A DNA stretch of 7,168 nucleotides. Source: Bacteroidales bacterium. GTDB lineage: Bacteria; Bacteroidota; Bacteroidia; Bacteroidales; ML635J-15. Below are positions 5,911 to 7,168 of the stretch, in pieces. The stretch covers positions 1-7,168 of the forward strand of contig JAGOEF010000077.1 in NCBI GenBank assembly GCA_017997855.1, read 5' to 3'. The notes beneath the pieces are model-generated. The model was not told where the DNA came from and ran no database searches. It saw only the letters and a program-made list of their open reading frames with translations. The translations under genes were made by a program, and so were the position numbers. Numbering within the stretch: position 1 is the stretch's first letter; every line of letters begins with the position of its first letter.

Positions 5911-7146
5911 CTATAAGGCACCTTCGTCGTAGGCTCTCTCTCCATGCAACGATTCATCCAGGCCCACTACTTCCTGTGCTTCGGAAACACGCACTTTGGT
6001 AATAAAGTTAATTATTGTAAGCATCAGGTAAGTAAATATAAACGCATAGGCGGCGGCAATTACTATCGATATGAGTTCTTTTCCAAAGAAAGCATAATCG
6101 CCTTCGATAAGTCCCGATTGACCACCAAACGATTTCATGGCAAAAACGCCAAGAAGTACGGTGCCAAGCAGACCACCAATACCGTGAACACCCCATACAT
6201 CGAGTGCGTCATCCCAGCCCAGTTTGTTTTTAAGCGACACTGCCAGATAGCACACAGCACCTGCACTGATTCCGATTAGTACAGCAGCCCACAGAGGTAC
6301 GAAACCTGCAGCAGGGGTAATGGTTGCCAACCCGGCCACAGCACCGGTGAGTAAACCGATGAACTTTGGTTTTCCGGTGTGTATCCATTCGATGGCAAGC
6401 CAGGTAACCGCGGCAAACGAAGCCGCTGTGTCGGTGTTGAGGAATGCCAGCGTTGTCACCTGGTCAACCGTAAGTTCCGACCCTGCGTTGAATCCGTACC
6501 AGCCAAACCATAGTAAACCGGTTCCGATGGCTACCAGAGGAATTGAGTTGGGAGGAGATTGCCTGTCGCGACGTTTCCCCACATAGAAAACCGAAGCCAA
6601 TGCGGCAAAACCGGCAGTACAATGCACCACAATACCTCCGGCAAAGTCTTTTACACCCCATTCGGCAAGTAATCCGCCGCCCCATACCATGTGTACAAAA
6701 GGATAGTAAACAAACACCTGCCATAGCACGAGGAAAATCAGGTACGATTTAAAGGTTACACGGTTCACAAATGCACCGGTAATAAGGGCCGGCGTGATGA
6801 TCGCAAACATCATCTGGTAGGCTACAAAAATGTAGGTCGGATAATTTTTCCCATTGATGGGGTCAAACGCCTGGTCGAAGGGTACATTGCTTAAAAAGGC
6901 CATGTCGAAGTTACCGATAACACCACCCTGACCTCCACTGAAACAAAGCGAATAACCGAATCCAATCCACATCACGGTGGTTAAGCCCAGCGATACAAAG
7001 GTTTGCATCATAATGCCCAGAATATTTCGCTTACCGGCCAGACCGCCATAGAAAAATGCCAGTCCCGGAGTCATAAGCATTACCAGGCTGGTGCACAGAA
7101 TCATGAACGTTGTTGTTCCTGAGTCGAAAATTGCATTTAAAATCAT
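5911..7146 (-). CDS. amtB: AmtB ammonium channel/transporter
   Basis: Inner-membrane trimeric channel of the Amt/Mep/Rh family that brings ammonium into the cell for glutamine synthetase. The 411 residues give about 11 membrane helices, starting almost at once with the TM1 motif MTPGLAFFYGGL (25-36). Key residues match E. coli AmtB: Phe114 (F107) and Phe219 (F215) at the pore gate, Trp155 (W148) and Ser223 (S219) at the ammonium site, Asp167 (D160) in DFAGG, and the twin pore histidines His175 (H168, IVVH) and His321 (H318, GVHGIGG). The cytoplasmic tail, ending near GLDESLHGERAYDEGAL, keeps the conserved GLD..xHGE.AY pattern that contacts the PII protein GlnK. Unlike E. coli AmtB there is no room for a cleaved signal peptide. 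A perfect Shine-Dalgarno precedes the ATG. A glnK/glnB partner might lie just beyond the right edge; this cannot be seen. Confidence 0.97.
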   Translation of the reverse strand: MILNAIFDSGTTTFMILCTSLVMLMTPGLAFFYGGLAGKRNILGIMMQTFVSLGLTTVMWIGFGYSLCFSGGQGGVIGNFDMAFLSNVPFDQAFDPINGKNYPTYIFVAYQMMFAIITPALITGAFVNRVTFKSYLIFLVLWQVFVYYPFVHMVWGGGLLAEWGVKDFAGGIVVHCTAGFAALASVFYVGKRRDRQSPPNSIPLVAIGTGLLWFGWYGFNAGSELTVDQVTTLAFLNTDTAASFAAVTWLAIEWIHTGKPKFIGLLTGAVAGLATITPAAGFVPLWAAVLIGISAGAVCYLAVSLKNKLGWDDALDVWGVHGIGGLLGTVLLGVFAMKSFGGQSGLIEGDYAFFGKELISIVIAAAYAFIFTYLMLTIINFITKVRVSEAQEVVGLDESLHGERAYDEGAL

Positions 7147-7150
7147 AAAT

Positions 7151-7157
7151 CCTCCTT
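7151..7157 (-). promoter_or_regulatory. Strong Shine-Dalgarno of amtB
   Basis: AAGGAGG on the minus strand, four bases before the ATG at 7146, fully complements the 16S rRNA 3' end core. None of the other starts in this window has one, and Bacteroidota generally rely little on such sites. It fixes the amtB start. Confidence 0.8.
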
Positions 7158-7168
7158 GTAATTTTAAT

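Noticed and set aside
1..7168. CRISPR arrays, tRNA/rRNA genes, insertion sequences, integrases
   Set aside because: No spaced direct repeats, no tRNA-like cloverleaf and no transposase- or integrase-like translation was found in the window.

Overview
The window looks like a chromosomal segment of a Bacteroidota bacterium, probably Bacteroidales-like. Three things point there. The outer-membrane Omp85 protein carries a lipoprotein signal, which is the TamL type characteristic of this phylum. Two promoters fit the Bacteroidota pattern TTTG-N19/20-TAnnTTTG, and a third shows the -7 half. Most starts lack a Shine-Dalgarno sequence. The genus cannot be named from this window alone.

Layout, left to right: (1) positions 1-1376, plus strand, the C-terminal four fifths of formate--tetrahydrofolate ligase (fhs), cut by the window edge; (2) positions 1374-1412, a perfect 17-bp stem that begins exactly at the stop codons of two convergent genes; (3) positions 1410-2489, minus strand, class II fructose-bisphosphate aldolase (fbaA), with a clear promoter at 2513-2543; (4) positions 2490-2655, a divergent intergenic region with both promoters and several palindromes; (5) positions 2656-3328, plus strand, a toxin-first HigBA-type toxin-antitoxin pair in A/T-rich DNA; (6) positions 3329-3453, a 125-bp convergent gap with no convincing gene or terminator; (7) positions 3454-5772, minus strand, tamL, apparently starting at TTG; (8) positions 5773-5910, a short gap holding the tamL promoter and the amtB terminator; (9) positions 5911-7146, minus strand, the ammonium channel gene amtB, with a strong Shine-Dalgarno close to the right edge.

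The genes do not form one pathway. fhs (one-carbon supply), fbaA (glycolysis/gluconeogenesis), tamL (outer-membrane biogenesis) and amtB (nitrogen uptake) are separately transcribed housekeeping genes. The HigBA pair is the only accessory element and probably arrived by transfer between fbaA and tamL. I see no previously undescribed system. The points most worth checking are the self-contained operator/promoter layout and near-leaderless start of the toxin-antitoxin operon, the two-stop-codon bidirectional terminator, and the TTG start of tamL.
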